From: Virgisporangium aliadipatigenens
GTDB lineage: Bacteria; Actinomycetota; Actinomycetes; Mycobacteriales; Micromonosporaceae
DNA: 64,000 nucleotides
Reading direction: 5' to 3'
Assembly: GCF_016863615.1 (NCBI RefSeq)
Contig: NZ_BOPF01000012.1
Location: 124,001-188,000, forward strand
Below, one piece after another: positions 25,657 to 33,829 of this stretch (position 1 is its first letter; each line of letters begins with the position of its first letter). A model generated the notes under the pieces. It saw only the letters and a program-made list of their open reading frames with translations, ran no database searches and had not been told where the DNA came from. The translations under genes and the position numbers were made by a program.

Positions 25657-26175
25657 CTAGCGGCCCGGGTTGGCGATCGCCTCCGGCGGGGCCGCGTACA
25701 TGCCGGCCTCGCGGCAGGCGTCGGCGGCGTTCTTGAACGGCGCACCGGGCACCACGATCAGCGCGCCGCCGTCGTTGTCGTCCATGACGATCACACATCC
25801 GAACAGCGGCTCCGGCGGCTCGGTGCGCCGTTCGGTCCGCCACCAGTCGCGGCACTGGTCGATGGCGTTCGCGTCGCTCGGCTGCAGGATGTACAGGCCG
25901 CGCGGCTGGCCCAGTTTGTCGGCGCACGCGACGCCACCGGTCGGGTTGTGCCAGCCCTTCGGCGGCTCCTCGCCGAACACGCCCCACGCCGCCGCGCTCG
26001 CGCCGACGAGCGCACCGGTCACGGCCACGGCCCCGACGATCCGGCGCACCGTCCGGCTCTTCCGCGGCACGGAACGCATGCGCACCCCGGCCAGGACGGT
26101 GCGCCCCTGCGCGGATTCCGCCCACCCGTCGACCCGCGCCGGGGCGGCCCGCCGGACCATTTCGTCAACGTTCAT
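25657..26175 (-). CDS. membrane-anchored protein coupled to the ECF sigma gene
   Basis: This 172-residue protein has a cytoplasmic N-terminus of about 45 residues, one membrane span (about 49-68, IVGAVAVTGALVGASAAAWGV) and an extracytoplasmic domain with four cysteines. The ATG overlaps the sigma-factor stop as ATGA. Topology and position fit an anti-sigma factor or a sigma-associated sensor, although the typical zinc-finger HxxxCxxC motif is absent. Its function is therefore inferred from context only. Confidence 0.65.
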   Translation of the reverse strand: MNVDEMVRRAAPARVDGWAESAQGRTVLAGVRMRSVPRKSRTVRRIVGAVAVTGALVGASAAAWGVFGEEPPKGWHNPTGGVACADKLGQPRGLYILQPSDANAIDQCRDWWRTERRTEPPEPLFGCVIVMDDNDGGALIVVPGAPFKNAADACREAGMYAAPPEAIANPGR

Positions 26176-26690
26176 CGCACACTCTCCAGCACCGGTGACA
26201 TGTCCCGTTCCTCCAGCGCGCGGGCCAGCCGACGCCGCGCGCGGTGCAGCTTCACGGCATACGTGGGCCGCGAACATCCGAGCACCCGCGCCGCCTCGGC
26301 CGGGGTCAACTCGGTCCACAACGTGGTGAGCAGGATGTCGCGGTCGGCCGGGCCGAGTTCCGCGAGCGCCCGCCACAACTCCAGCCGCGCGAGGACGCCG
26401 TCGGCGATGTCCGCACCGTCCTGCGGCCCCGCGTTCAGCAGGCGCTGGTACAGCGCGTCGCCGCGGGCCCGCTTGCGCACCCGGCTCAGCGTCTCCCGGC
26501 GCGCCACACCGTAGAGCCAGGCCCGTTCGTCGCCGGACGGGATCCGATCCAGCTTGCGCCACGCCACGACGAACGTGTCGCCGACGACGTCACCGGCCTC
26601 CTCGACGCCGATGCGGTGCGCGACGTACCTGAACAGACCGTCCGCGTGCGCGCGGAACAGCCGTTCGAGCCGTTCGTCGGTGTCATCCAT
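26172..26690 (-). CDS. ECF RNA polymerase sigma factor
   Basis: This 172-residue protein has a sigma region 2 (LFRAHADGLFRYVAHRIGVEEAGDVVGDTFVVAWRKL in residues 10-46), a variable linker and sigma region 4 (LTPAEAARVLGCSRPTYAVKLHRARRRL, about 129-156). It belongs to the SigE/SigM-like ECF group used for envelope or oxidative stress. The upstream GGAGGGAGA ribosome-binding site is strong. It is co-transcribed with the membrane protein that follows. A GCCGT-TAG-ACGGC hairpin at 26707-26719 separates it from the upstream TetR gene. Confidence 0.92.
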   Translation of the reverse strand: MDDTDERLERLFRAHADGLFRYVAHRIGVEEAGDVVGDTFVVAWRKLDRIPSGDERAWLYGVARRETLSRVRKRARGDALYQRLLNAGPQDGADIADGVLARLELWRALAELGPADRDILLTTLWTELTPAEAARVLGCSRPTYAVKLHRARRRLARALEERDMSPVLESVR

Positions 26691-26736
26691 ACGGTTCTCC
26701 CTCCATGCCGTTAGACGGCTCGAAGGGGCCCGGGCA

Positions 26737-27315
26737 TTACACGGGTGGGCGCCATCCGTTCGTGAGGATGTCGAAGATCTCGTCCACCGCGGCCGCCGGA
26801 TCGGGCCGGTCGCGCGTCAGCGCCGGGATCTCCAGCACGAAGCGCGCCAGCGCGACGCATGCGAGGTGGTCCCGCGGCACCCCGAACTCCTCGGCGATCG
26901 CCGCACTGAGCGCGTCGCTGCGCCGGCGCCACATCCGCGCGGAGTACTCCCGCAGCGCGGGGGTGTTGTTCACCAGTTCGGTGAACCCCGCCAATCGTGG
27001 GTCGGTGACGAGCGGAAGCCACGTCGCGTGGACGTGCGCGCGCAGCGCGTCGAGGACGTCGGTGCCCGGTGGGCGTTCCCGGACGGCCGCCACGAGTCCC
27101 GCCTCCCGCTCGTCGTCCCGGTCGAACACGAGCGCTTCCTTGCCGGGAAAGTGCTTGAACAGCGTGGTCGTGGAGACGTCGGCGGCGTCGGCGATGTCGC
27201 GCACGCTCACCCGGTCGTAGCCGTGCGCCAGGAAGAGGCGCAGCGCCGCGTCGGCGATCGCCTGCCGGGTGGCGGCCTTCTTGCGTTCGCGTCGGCCGAC
27301 GGCGGGCTGGGTCAT
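26737..27315 (-). CDS. TetR-family transcriptional regulator
   Basis: This 192-residue repressor has the N-terminal TetR helix-turn-helix (IADAALRLFLAHGYDRVSVRDIADAADVSTTTLFKHF within residues 20-56) and a helical ligand-binding domain. It is divergent from a TetX-like monooxygenase gene, with 100 bases between the starts, and probably represses it until a substrate binds. The intergenic DNA holds -35-like TTGACT and TTGCAC; an imperfect ACAAAGT/ACTTTTGT pair near 27350-27373 may be the operator. The TetR ligand and the enzyme substrate may be the same compound. Confidence 0.88.
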   Translation of the reverse strand: MTQPAVGRRERKKAATRQAIADAALRLFLAHGYDRVSVRDIADAADVSTTTLFKHFPGKEALVFDRDDEREAGLVAAVRERPPGTDVLDALRAHVHATWLPLVTDPRLAGFTELVNNTPALREYSARMWRRRSDALSAAIAEEFGVPRDHLACVALARFVLEIPALTRDRPDPAAAVDEIFDILTNGWRPPV

Positions 27316-27415
27316 GGGTGGAGCGTATCCGTTAGTGGCCTCGTACACAAAGTTGACTCGTTGCACTTTTGTATTCGTTCTGCTTTTCTGTAGGCATCGA
27401 CAACGGGAGGCAGAC

Positions 27416-28513
27416 ATGAGGATCAGCGTCATCGGAGCGGGCCCGGGCGGGCTCACCTGCGCGCGCATCCTGCAACAGCACGGCATCGCGGTCACCGTGT
27501 ACGACCGCGACCCGGGGCCGGACGAGCGCGATCAGGGTGGTTCGCTGGACCTGCGTGAGGACGACGGGCAGCTCGCACTGCGCGAGGCGGGCCTGATCGA
27601 GGAGTTCTGGGAGCTGGCCCGCCCGGAGGGGCAGGAGATGCGGCAGCTCGACCCGACCGGGCGGCTCTTCTTCCGGCACGTTCCCGCCGAGGGCGAACGC
27701 GTCAAGCCCGAGATCGACCGCGGACAACTGCGCGGCCTTCTGCTCGGTTCCCTGCGTCCGGGAACGGTGCGCTGGGGCGCGTCGCTGACGGGGGTCGACG
27801 GGCCGGCCGACGGCCCCCGCCGGCTGCACTTCGCCGACGGCGCGACGGTCGACACCGACCTGGTGATCGGCGCCGACGGCGCGTTCTCCCGGGTGCGTCC
27901 GGCGGTTTCGGCCGCGACGCCGCGCTACACCGGGGTGAGCTTCCTCGAGGCGAGGTTCGACGAGGTCTCCCGGCGCCATCCGGAGCTCGCGGCGCTGGTC
28001 GGACCGGGCAGCGCCGCGGCCGCCGACGGGGACCGCGGAGTCTTCGCCCAGCGCAACAGCGGCGACCACATCCGGGTGTACGTCATGCAGCGGCTGCCGC
28101 TCGACTGGATCACCGCCGCCGGCCTGACCGCCGGGGACACGGCCGGCATCCGGGCGCGGCTGCTGGCGGCGTTCGAGGGCTGGGCGCCGGAACTGCGCCG
28201 GATGCTCACCGACAACGACGGCCCCTACATCGAGCGGCCCATCTTCGCCCTGCCCGTGCCGCACGCCTGGGAACACGTGCCGAGCGTGACCCTCCTCGGC
28301 GACGCCGCACACCTCATGCCGCCGGTGGGCGTGGGCGTCAACCTGGCCATGCTCGACGCCTGCGAACTGGCGCTCGCGCTCACCGCGTCGACCACCGTCG
28401 GGGAGGCCGTGCGCGCCTACGAGAAGGTGATGTTCGCCCGTTCCGAGGAGATCGCGCGGATGGCCGAGGGCGCCGCCGAACATCTGATCTCCGGTGACGC
28501 GCCCGGTGACTAA
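27416..28513 (+). CDS. TetX-like FAD-dependent monooxygenase
   Basis: This 365-residue flavoprotein monooxygenase has the FAD-binding GAGPGG (residues 7-12), the NADPH/FAD motif VIGADGAFSRVR in mid-sequence and GDAAHLMPP near the C-terminus. Several segments resemble tetracycline-inactivating TetX: GGSLDLREDDGQLALREAGL, PEIDRGQLRGLLLGSL and GDAAHLMPPVGVGVNLAMLD. Members of this branch hydroxylate aromatic polyketides or other phenols. Substrate is unknown, and resemblance does not prove tetracycline degradation. The ATG follows GGGAGG by five bases. It is followed after nine bases by an OsmC gene, likely co-transcribed. Confidence 0.87.
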   Translation: MRISVIGAGPGGLTCARILQQHGIAVTVYDRDPGPDERDQGGSLDLREDDGQLALREAGLIEEFWELARPEGQEMRQLDPTGRLFFRHVPAEGERVKPEIDRGQLRGLLLGSLRPGTVRWGASLTGVDGPADGPRRLHFADGATVDTDLVIGADGAFSRVRPAVSAATPRYTGVSFLEARFDEVSRRHPELAALVGPGSAAAADGDRGVFAQRNSGDHIRVYVMQRLPLDWITAAGLTAGDTAGIRARLLAAFEGWAPELRRMLTDNDGPYIERPIFALPVPHAWEHVPSVTLLGDAAHLMPPVGVGVNLAMLDACELALALTASTTVGEAVRAYEKVMFARSEEIARMAEGAAEHLISGDAPGD

Positions 28514-28522
28514 GGTGTCGCC

Positions 28523-28939
28523 ATGGGGTTCGAGGTGGAGGTGCGCAACGTCGACGGGGCCGTGACCGCGCTCGGCACGGCCGGCCCGCACACGGTCGTC
28601 GTGGACCGGCCGGTCGAGGCGGGCGGCGGCGGGCACGGGTTCAACGGCGGGCAGCTGCTGCACCTGGCGGTCGCCGGCTGCGTCTCCAACGACCTGTTCC
28701 GCGAGGCGGCCGCGCGGGGGCTGACGATCCGGCGCGTGGTGGTGAAGGTGGACGGCGGCTACGCCGGTGACCCGGCCGTCTCGACCGGAATCGCGTACCG
28801 CGTGGAGGTCGACGGCGAGGGTTCGGAGGAGGAGCTGCGGGCCCTGGTGGCGCATGTCGACGCCATCGCCGAGATCCCGAACTCGCTGCGCGGCGGCACC
28901 CCGGTCCGCCTCGCCGACACCCAGGTGCGGAGCGTTTGA
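28523..28939 (+). CDS. OsmC-family protein
   Basis: This 138-residue OsmC/Ohr-fold protein has the N-terminal beta region and the conserved GGQLLHLAVAGCVSNDLFREAAARG helix containing the catalytic-type Cys. The second active-site Cys seen in Ohr is not evident, so a general OsmC-like redox role is more likely than organic-hydroperoxide reductase activity. Its stop overlaps the following SDR gene start (TGATG). Position after the monooxygenase suggests handling of a reactive product. Confidence 0.85.
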   Translation: MGFEVEVRNVDGAVTALGTAGPHTVVVDRPVEAGGGGHGFNGGQLLHLAVAGCVSNDLFREAAARGLTIRRVVVKVDGGYAGDPAVSTGIAYRVEVDGEGSEEELRALVAHVDAIAEIPNSLRGGTPVRLADTQVRSV

Positions 28940-29709
28940 TGGCGCGGGTTCTCGTGACCGGTTCGGCCGACGGGATCGGGCGAGAGACCGCCGCCCAGCT
29001 GATCGCGCTCGGCCACGAGGTGGTGGGGCACGCCCGTAACGAGTCGCGCGCGGACGACCTGCGCGCCGCCCTGCCCGGAATCGGCCCCGTCGTGACCGGC
29101 GAACTCGCCTCGCTCGCGGGGACCACCGCGCTGGCCGAGGCCGCCGTCAAGGCCGGCGGCTACGACGTGGTGATCCACAACGCGGGTATCAGCGGTCGGC
29201 CCGCGCGCCACCTCACGGTCGACGGCATGGAGCAGATCTTCCAGGTGAACGTCGTCGCGCCCTACCTGCTGACGGCGTTGCTCCCGCGCCCGGCGCGGCT
29301 GGTGTACCTCACCTCCGGGTTGGAGTCCGACGGCGTGGTCGACCTGGACGACATGCAGTTCGCGCGCAAGCCGTGGCACGGGATGCGGGCGTACAGCGAC
29401 TCGAAGATGTACGACGTGGTGCTCGCCTTCGCGGTCGCGCGGCGGTGGCCCGAGGTGATCACCAACGTCGTGGACCCCGGGTGGATCAAAACCCGCCTGG
29501 GCGGCCCGGGCGCCACCGACGAACTGCCCGAGGGCGCCGAGACGCAGGTGTGGCTGGCCACCAGCGACGACCCCGAGGCGGTGCGGACCGGCCGCTACCT
29601 CAAGCGCCGCCGGGTCCTCGAGCCGAACCCGGCCGCCCGCGAACACGCGATCCAGGACGCCCTGCTCGCCGAGTGCGAACGCCTCACCGGCGTCGCCCTG
29701 CCGACCTGA
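28939..29709 (+). CDS. short-chain dehydrogenase/reductase
   Basis: This 256-residue SDR has the cofactor motif TGSADGIGRETA (TGxxxGxG, residues 7-18), the NAG motif in VVIHNAGISG, the catalytic YSDSK (YxxxK) and a PG motif after it. Classical SDRs reduce ketones or oxidise alcohols with NAD(P). ATG overlaps the OsmC stop as TGATG, so it is the third gene of the TetX-like operon. An imperfect hairpin, CTACGGA with TCCGTAG at 29720-29756, lies after the stop. Confidence 0.9.
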   Translation: MARVLVTGSADGIGRETAAQLIALGHEVVGHARNESRADDLRAALPGIGPVVTGELASLAGTTALAEAAVKAGGYDVVIHNAGISGRPARHLTVDGMEQIFQVNVVAPYLLTALLPRPARLVYLTSGLESDGVVDLDDMQFARKPWHGMRAYSDSKMYDVVLAFAVARRWPEVITNVVDPGWIKTRLGGPGATDELPEGAETQVWLATSDDPEAVRTGRYLKRRRVLEPNPAAREHAIQDALLAECERLTGVALPT

Positions 29710-29766
29710 TCGCGATCTACTACGGAGAACCGCGTTCCAGGAACAGCTTTCCGTAGGAAGTATCGA

Positions 29767-30597
29767 TCATGAGGCCCAGGTCGACGCGACCGACGCCGCC
29801 AGGCGGGCGCCCTGGGCGGTGCCGGCCGCTACGGCGGGCTCCCAGCGGGACGGGTCGAGGACGTTCGGGCCCAACGCCCGCAGGGTCGGCGCGTCGGGGG
29901 CCACCAGGGTCACCCGCGCGGTGGCGCGCAGGGCGGCGATCTCCTCCTCCGGGACGGCGCGCGTGCGCACCGGGGCCAGCGGCGCCAGGATCACCACGCG
30001 GGCGGCGCCGTGCGCCAGGTCGGCGTTCACGCCGGAACGCACGCCGCCGTCCATGAAGCGGCCGCCGTTGACCGTCACCGGCGGGAAGACGCAGGGGACG
30101 GCGCAGCTGGCCGCCACCGCGCGCTGCAGCGGGACCCGCGAACCGGCGTCCCACACGACCGGCTCGCCGGTGGTGGCGTTCACGGCGGTGACGCGTAGCC
30201 GGGACGGCCAGTCGGTCGTCGGGATCCGCCGCGCCAGCGACGCGACGTACTCCTCCTCGCCGACGACGTCCGCCGCCAGGGCCAGTCCGCCGACCGCCGC
30301 GCGGATCGCCCCGGCGTCCAGGGTCGCGTCGTTGAGCAGCGCGAACGCCTGAGCGCCCCGCGCCCAGTCGGGCCGGAACGGCGGGTCGTCGGCGCCGAGC
30401 CGGGCCTCGATCCGGGCCGCCTCCTCGGGGGTGTGCCCGCCGGCGACCAGCGCACCGGTGACGGCCCCGGCGGAGGTGCCGACGAACAGGTCGGCGGTGG
30501 TCAGATCGACCCCTTCCGCGCGCAGGCCGACGAGGACACCGAGTTGCCAGGCGATGCCGGTGATGCCGCCGGCGCCGAGCACGAGAGCGTTCACCAC
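29767..30597 (-). CDS. patatin-like phospholipase
   Basis: This 276-residue patatin-fold acyl hydrolase has the oxyanion-hole start GAGGITGIAWQLG, the nucleophile motif GTSAG (about residues 40-44) and the catalytic Asp in DGGVRSG (about 192). Patatins use a Ser-Asp dyad to release fatty acids from phospholipids or other lipid esters. No signal peptide is present. The start is GTG at 30597, eight bases after AGG. Not part of an obvious operon. Confidence 0.9.
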   Translation of the reverse strand: MVNALVLGAGGITGIAWQLGVLVGLRAEGVDLTTADLFVGTSAGAVTGALVAGGHTPEEAARIEARLGADDPPFRPDWARGAQAFALLNDATLDAGAIRAAVGGLALAADVVGEEEYVASLARRIPTTDWPSRLRVTAVNATTGEPVVWDAGSRVPLQRAVAASCAVPCVFPPVTVNGGRFMDGGVRSGVNADLAHGAARVVILAPLAPVRTRAVPEEEIAALRATARVTLVAPDAPTLRALGPNVLDPSRWEPAVAAGTAQGARLAASVASTWAS

Positions 30598-30661
30598 TCA
30601 TGCCGCCTTCCTGATCGGGACGGGCGCGGCACGGACCCACGCACCCGGCGACCCGGGAAGC

Positions 30662-31282
30662 CTACGGGAACGCGCAGGGCGCGTCGTTGACCGTGCACAC
30701 CGACGGCACCGGGGCGGCGTTGACCCGCCCGAACTGGAACCGCAACGACACGGTGGACCCCGGCCGCACGTCGACCGTGGAACGCCACACGAACTCGCCG
30801 TCGACCTGGGTGAACACCGGCTGCGGCTGCCCTTCGAGCCACTGGTTGCGCAGCTCGCCCACGCCGGCCGGGAAGTCCAACCGCACGGTCCACGCCCGGT
30901 CCGACCCGGCGGTGTTCTTGATCAGGATCTCGCCGATGAACCCGTCCCGGAACGACTGCACCACCCGGTAGGTACCCCGCACGTCCGGCGTGTCGACGGA
31001 CCACGCACCCATCCGGGAGGGGCTCGGGGAGCCGGTGCTCGGCCGGGCGCTGCTCGGCGAGGGCGACGGGGACGGCGACTGCGGCGCGGCCGACGGGCTC
31101 GGGGAGGGGGACTCGGAGACCATCGCCACGGGAGGAGCCGGTGGCATCCGGGCGGCGTTGGGTGTCGCCGGTGCGGGGGGCCGCACCAGCGTAGTGATGA
31201 GTATCGATGCCAGGATGCCGATGCCCACACCGGTGGGCACCCATGGCATCCAGTGGCCCGCCTGGGGGAAGATCCTCGTCAT
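30662..31282 (-). CDS. membrane-anchored CBM2 (cellulose-binding) protein
   Basis: This 206-residue protein has an N-terminal membrane span (about residues 14-34, WVPTGVGIGILASILITTL), a Ser/Pro-rich linker (about 54-90) and a C-terminal CBM2-like domain (about 98-206) with YRVVQSFRDGFIGEILIKNT, WTVRLDFPAG and a terminal Cys pair. Because the N-terminal helix has no cleavage site, the CBM is probably displayed on the cell surface rather than secreted. There is no catalytic domain, so it may act as a cellulose tether. A -10-like TAGGCT (complement 31292-31297) lies nine bases before the ATG. Confidence 0.8.
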   Translation of the reverse strand: MTRIFPQAGHWMPWVPTGVGIGILASILITTLVRPPAPATPNAARMPPAPPVAMVSESPSPSPSAAPQSPSPSPSPSSARPSTGSPSPSRMGAWSVDTPDVRGTYRVVQSFRDGFIGEILIKNTAGSDRAWTVRLDFPAGVGELRNQWLEGQPQPVFTQVDGEFVWRSTVDVRPGSTVSLRFQFGRVNAAPVPSVCTVNDAPCAFP

Positions 31283-31400
31283 CGCCGCGTCAGCCTAGCG
31301 ATTTGCATGGCGCCACCACAAACCTTCGACGGAACGGATGTCCCCCCGGTCGGGTGTCCCCGGCTTCAGACCGGACGTACCGGACGGGGTGCGCGTTCGC

Positions 31401-32123
31401 TCATCGGTCCGACTCGTCGATCCATTCCAGGTCCACGAACAGGTGGGGTTGCGCAGGCACGAACGCCGCCTCCAGAAGCGCGTTCTCCCGAGCCGCCTCG
31501 ACGAACTCCGACCACGGCGCGCGCCGGTCGAGCTCTTGACCCAGCGACTCGTGGCCCTGCCAGAAGGTTCCGCGATCGGTCACCGAGAACAGCATGAAGT
31601 ACAGGACGGCCTGCCCGTGGTCGGCAAGGTCGTTGACGAGGTCAGTCAGTGGACCCACCGGCCAAAGGCGATCCAGGGCACGGTCCGACACGCGTAACGA
31701 CGCCGTCAACGGCGGCATGACTTCCTGTCGCGCCCCCAACTGGGTCAGAACGCGCCGGAGCGCCACCGCTTCACCGTCGTCGAGCCGGCCGTCGCCGAGC
31801 CGCAGTCGCCGGTAGGCCGCCTGCAAAGCCGGGACGGCGCCGCGAACACCGAGCTGCTCGATCGCCAACGCCGACCATTCCCGCACCGTGTCGTGCTCGC
31901 TGCTGAGCAAATCGATCAGAACCGGTCCGGCCGCGACGCCGCCGAGATGCTCGAAAGCCTCGATCGCGGACAACTGCCCGAACCGCTCCAACGACGGCAC
32001 AGCAGCGGCCAGCGGCTGGACCACCTCGGGCCCTATCGAGATCAAAGCGGCCTTCGCGTCCTCGGCGACCGCCGTCGAGTCGTCGTCCAACAGCCCGATC
32101 AGCCGCGCGATCTCCGCATCCAC
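31401..32123 (-). CDS. HEAT-repeat protein
   Basis: This 240-residue helical protein contains tandem HEAT/PBS-lyase-like repeats in its first half (for example AEDAKAALISIGPEVVQPLAAAV and VREWSALAIEQLGVRGAVPALQAAYRR, about residues 20-105), then a second half without clear repeats. HEAT repeats form protein-binding solenoids. There is no signal peptide and no operon partner. The gap 32124-32221 includes a GTCCACTATGGAC near-palindrome and no gene. Confidence 0.75.
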   Translation of the reverse strand: MDAEIARLIGLLDDDSTAVAEDAKAALISIGPEVVQPLAAAVPSLERFGQLSAIEAFEHLGGVAAGPVLIDLLSSEHDTVREWSALAIEQLGVRGAVPALQAAYRRLRLGDGRLDDGEAVALRRVLTQLGARQEVMPPLTASLRVSDRALDRLWPVGPLTDLVNDLADHGQAVLYFMLFSVTDRGTFWQGHESLGQELDRRAPWSEFVEAARENALLEAAFVPAQPHLFVDLEWIDESDR

Positions 32124-32221
32124 GACCGCGAAGTCTGCCGGACCACGCCAGGCCCGGACCAGCGATATTTACCATCCTCCCCTCCCTCCGGGCCGCCGCG
32201 CGAGACCGTCCACTATGGACG

Positions 32222-33829
32222 TCAGCGGAGGGCGATCACGTCATAGGCCTCCAGACGGTCGACGGTCACCGTGAGGCGGCCGTTGCGGCACGTGGTCGTC
32301 GCGCGGCGCGGACCGTCGGGGGAGAACACCCGCACCGCGCGCGGGCAGGACGGCAGCGCCGCGGAGACGACGACGTTCGACCACGGGACCGGTGCGCCGG
32401 CGTAGCGGTGGTTGACCAGGTGGATCGTGCGGCCGTGCCGGTTGTGCAGCAGGGTCGCCGCGATCTTCGGGGTGTCGACGCGCACCGCCTGCGGGGCGTG
32501 GCTGTTGCCGCGGAACAGGTCCGCGTGCGCGCGGTAGAAGCCGCTGTAGCGGGTCAGGAAGCCCAGCATCCCCTGTTCCTGCGCGGTCGGGCTGCCCACG
32601 GTGTCCTTGAGGTGGAACGCCGGGAAGAGGCCGTTCGCGTACGCCTCCGCGCCGAAGATCCGCCAGTAGTCCCGTTGCTCGCCGGGCGGCAGGTTCAGGT
32701 AGTTCGTCATCATCTCGTTGGGCCAGTCGATGAAGACCGCCACCGGCACGTCGCCGGCGATCTCGCGGCTGCGTTCCTTGAGATAGCGGTAGTTCGGGCC
32801 CAGCGACTTGGCGCCGTTGAGATGGCCGTCGCGCACCGGCACGTAGTCGGCGCCCTTCCAGTCCGGCGTCTGCTCGTCCGGGTTCCACGGGTACATGCCG
32901 ACGCTGTTGAAGTCGACGTACGGCCACAGGCCGTTGGAGCTGATCAGGAGGCGCCTGCCCCGGGAGGCCGCGTATCCGCGCAGGCGGTCCACCAGTTCCT
33001 TCCAGTACCGGCGGACGTACGTGCCCGTGAACGTCGTGTCGCCGGCGTACAACCGGTTCGGCACGACGCGGCCCCACTCGGCGGCGAGCGGGTTCGCGGC
33101 GTTGAGCGGGTCGGTCTGCCAGCCGCCGGCCCGCAGATAGGCGCGGTAGTCGAACGGCACGTCGGGGCGCGGGACGTTCGGCCCGGTCATGCCGAAGCGG
33201 GCCTGCCAGTCGGCGGGCGTGAACGCCGGATACTTCGCCAGCAGGTAGCGGTTGAAGTCGGCGAGCGTGTAGTCGTCGAAGCCCTCGTTGCCGTTGAACC
33301 CGTACTTCTGGCCGCCGCTGAAGCCGCCGTTCACCTCGTCGAGGTTGATGCCGTCGACGCCGCCGTCGATCTGGATCCGCGCCCAGGCGAGGAGGTGTTC
33401 GCGGTAGGCGGGGTTGAACAGGTTGCCGCGCCGCACGGGCTCCCCGAAGCCGAACTCGTCGTGCGGCACGGGCACGTTCTCGGCGTCCCTGGTGGACATG
33501 TCGTCGTAGATCGCCTCCGTGGCGAAGTCGCGCGGGAAGATGACGCTGGCGGTGCCGCTGCCCATGAAGGTCGTTCCCTGGGCGTGGTAGCGGGGAATCT
33601 GCGCGAAGTTGTAGTCGGCCGCCTCGTCGCCGGCCGTCGACCACTTGCCGATCGCGCGGATGGTCACGTCCGGTTTGAGCGTGTACACCTGCGGGTCCTC
33701 GTCGCCCACGTCGGACTGGCTGAACCCGTACACGACGAAGTCCCGGGGAGTCGACGGCGCGGCGATCGCGGGGACGGGCGCGACGAGTGCGAGCGCCACC
33801 GCACCCACCGTCCACAGTGGAGTCCCCAT
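32222..33829 (-). CDS. secreted glycoside-hydrolase-like (TIM-barrel) protein of unknown specificity
   Basis: This 535-residue protein has a probable signal peptide (about residues 1-24, ending AIA) and a body like putative TIM-barrel glycosidases: an acidic pair in GVDGINLDEVNGGF, a possible second acid in PVAVFIDWPNEMM, and a C-terminal beta domain (from about 450). This suggests a polysaccharide-active enzyme but I cannot name a GH family. The ATG overlaps the stop of the upstream P450 gene as TGATG, an odd pairing of a cytoplasmic P450 and a secreted protein. A TCCAC-A-GTGGA palindrome lies in the signal-peptide codons. Confidence 0.65.
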   Translation of the reverse strand: MGTPLWTVGAVALALVAPVPAIAAPSTPRDFVVYGFSQSDVGDEDPQVYTLKPDVTIRAIGKWSTAGDEAADYNFAQIPRYHAQGTTFMGSGTASVIFPRDFATEAIYDDMSTRDAENVPVPHDEFGFGEPVRRGNLFNPAYREHLLAWARIQIDGGVDGINLDEVNGGFSGGQKYGFNGNEGFDDYTLADFNRYLLAKYPAFTPADWQARFGMTGPNVPRPDVPFDYRAYLRAGGWQTDPLNAANPLAAEWGRVVPNRLYAGDTTFTGTYVRRYWKELVDRLRGYAASRGRRLLISSNGLWPYVDFNSVGMYPWNPDEQTPDWKGADYVPVRDGHLNGAKSLGPNYRYLKERSREIAGDVPVAVFIDWPNEMMTNYLNLPPGEQRDYWRIFGAEAYANGLFPAFHLKDTVGSPTAQEQGMLGFLTRYSGFYRAHADLFRGNSHAPQAVRVDTPKIAATLLHNRHGRTIHLVNHRYAGAPVPWSNVVVSAALPSCPRAVRVFSPDGPRRATTTCRNGRLTVTVDRLEAYDVIALR

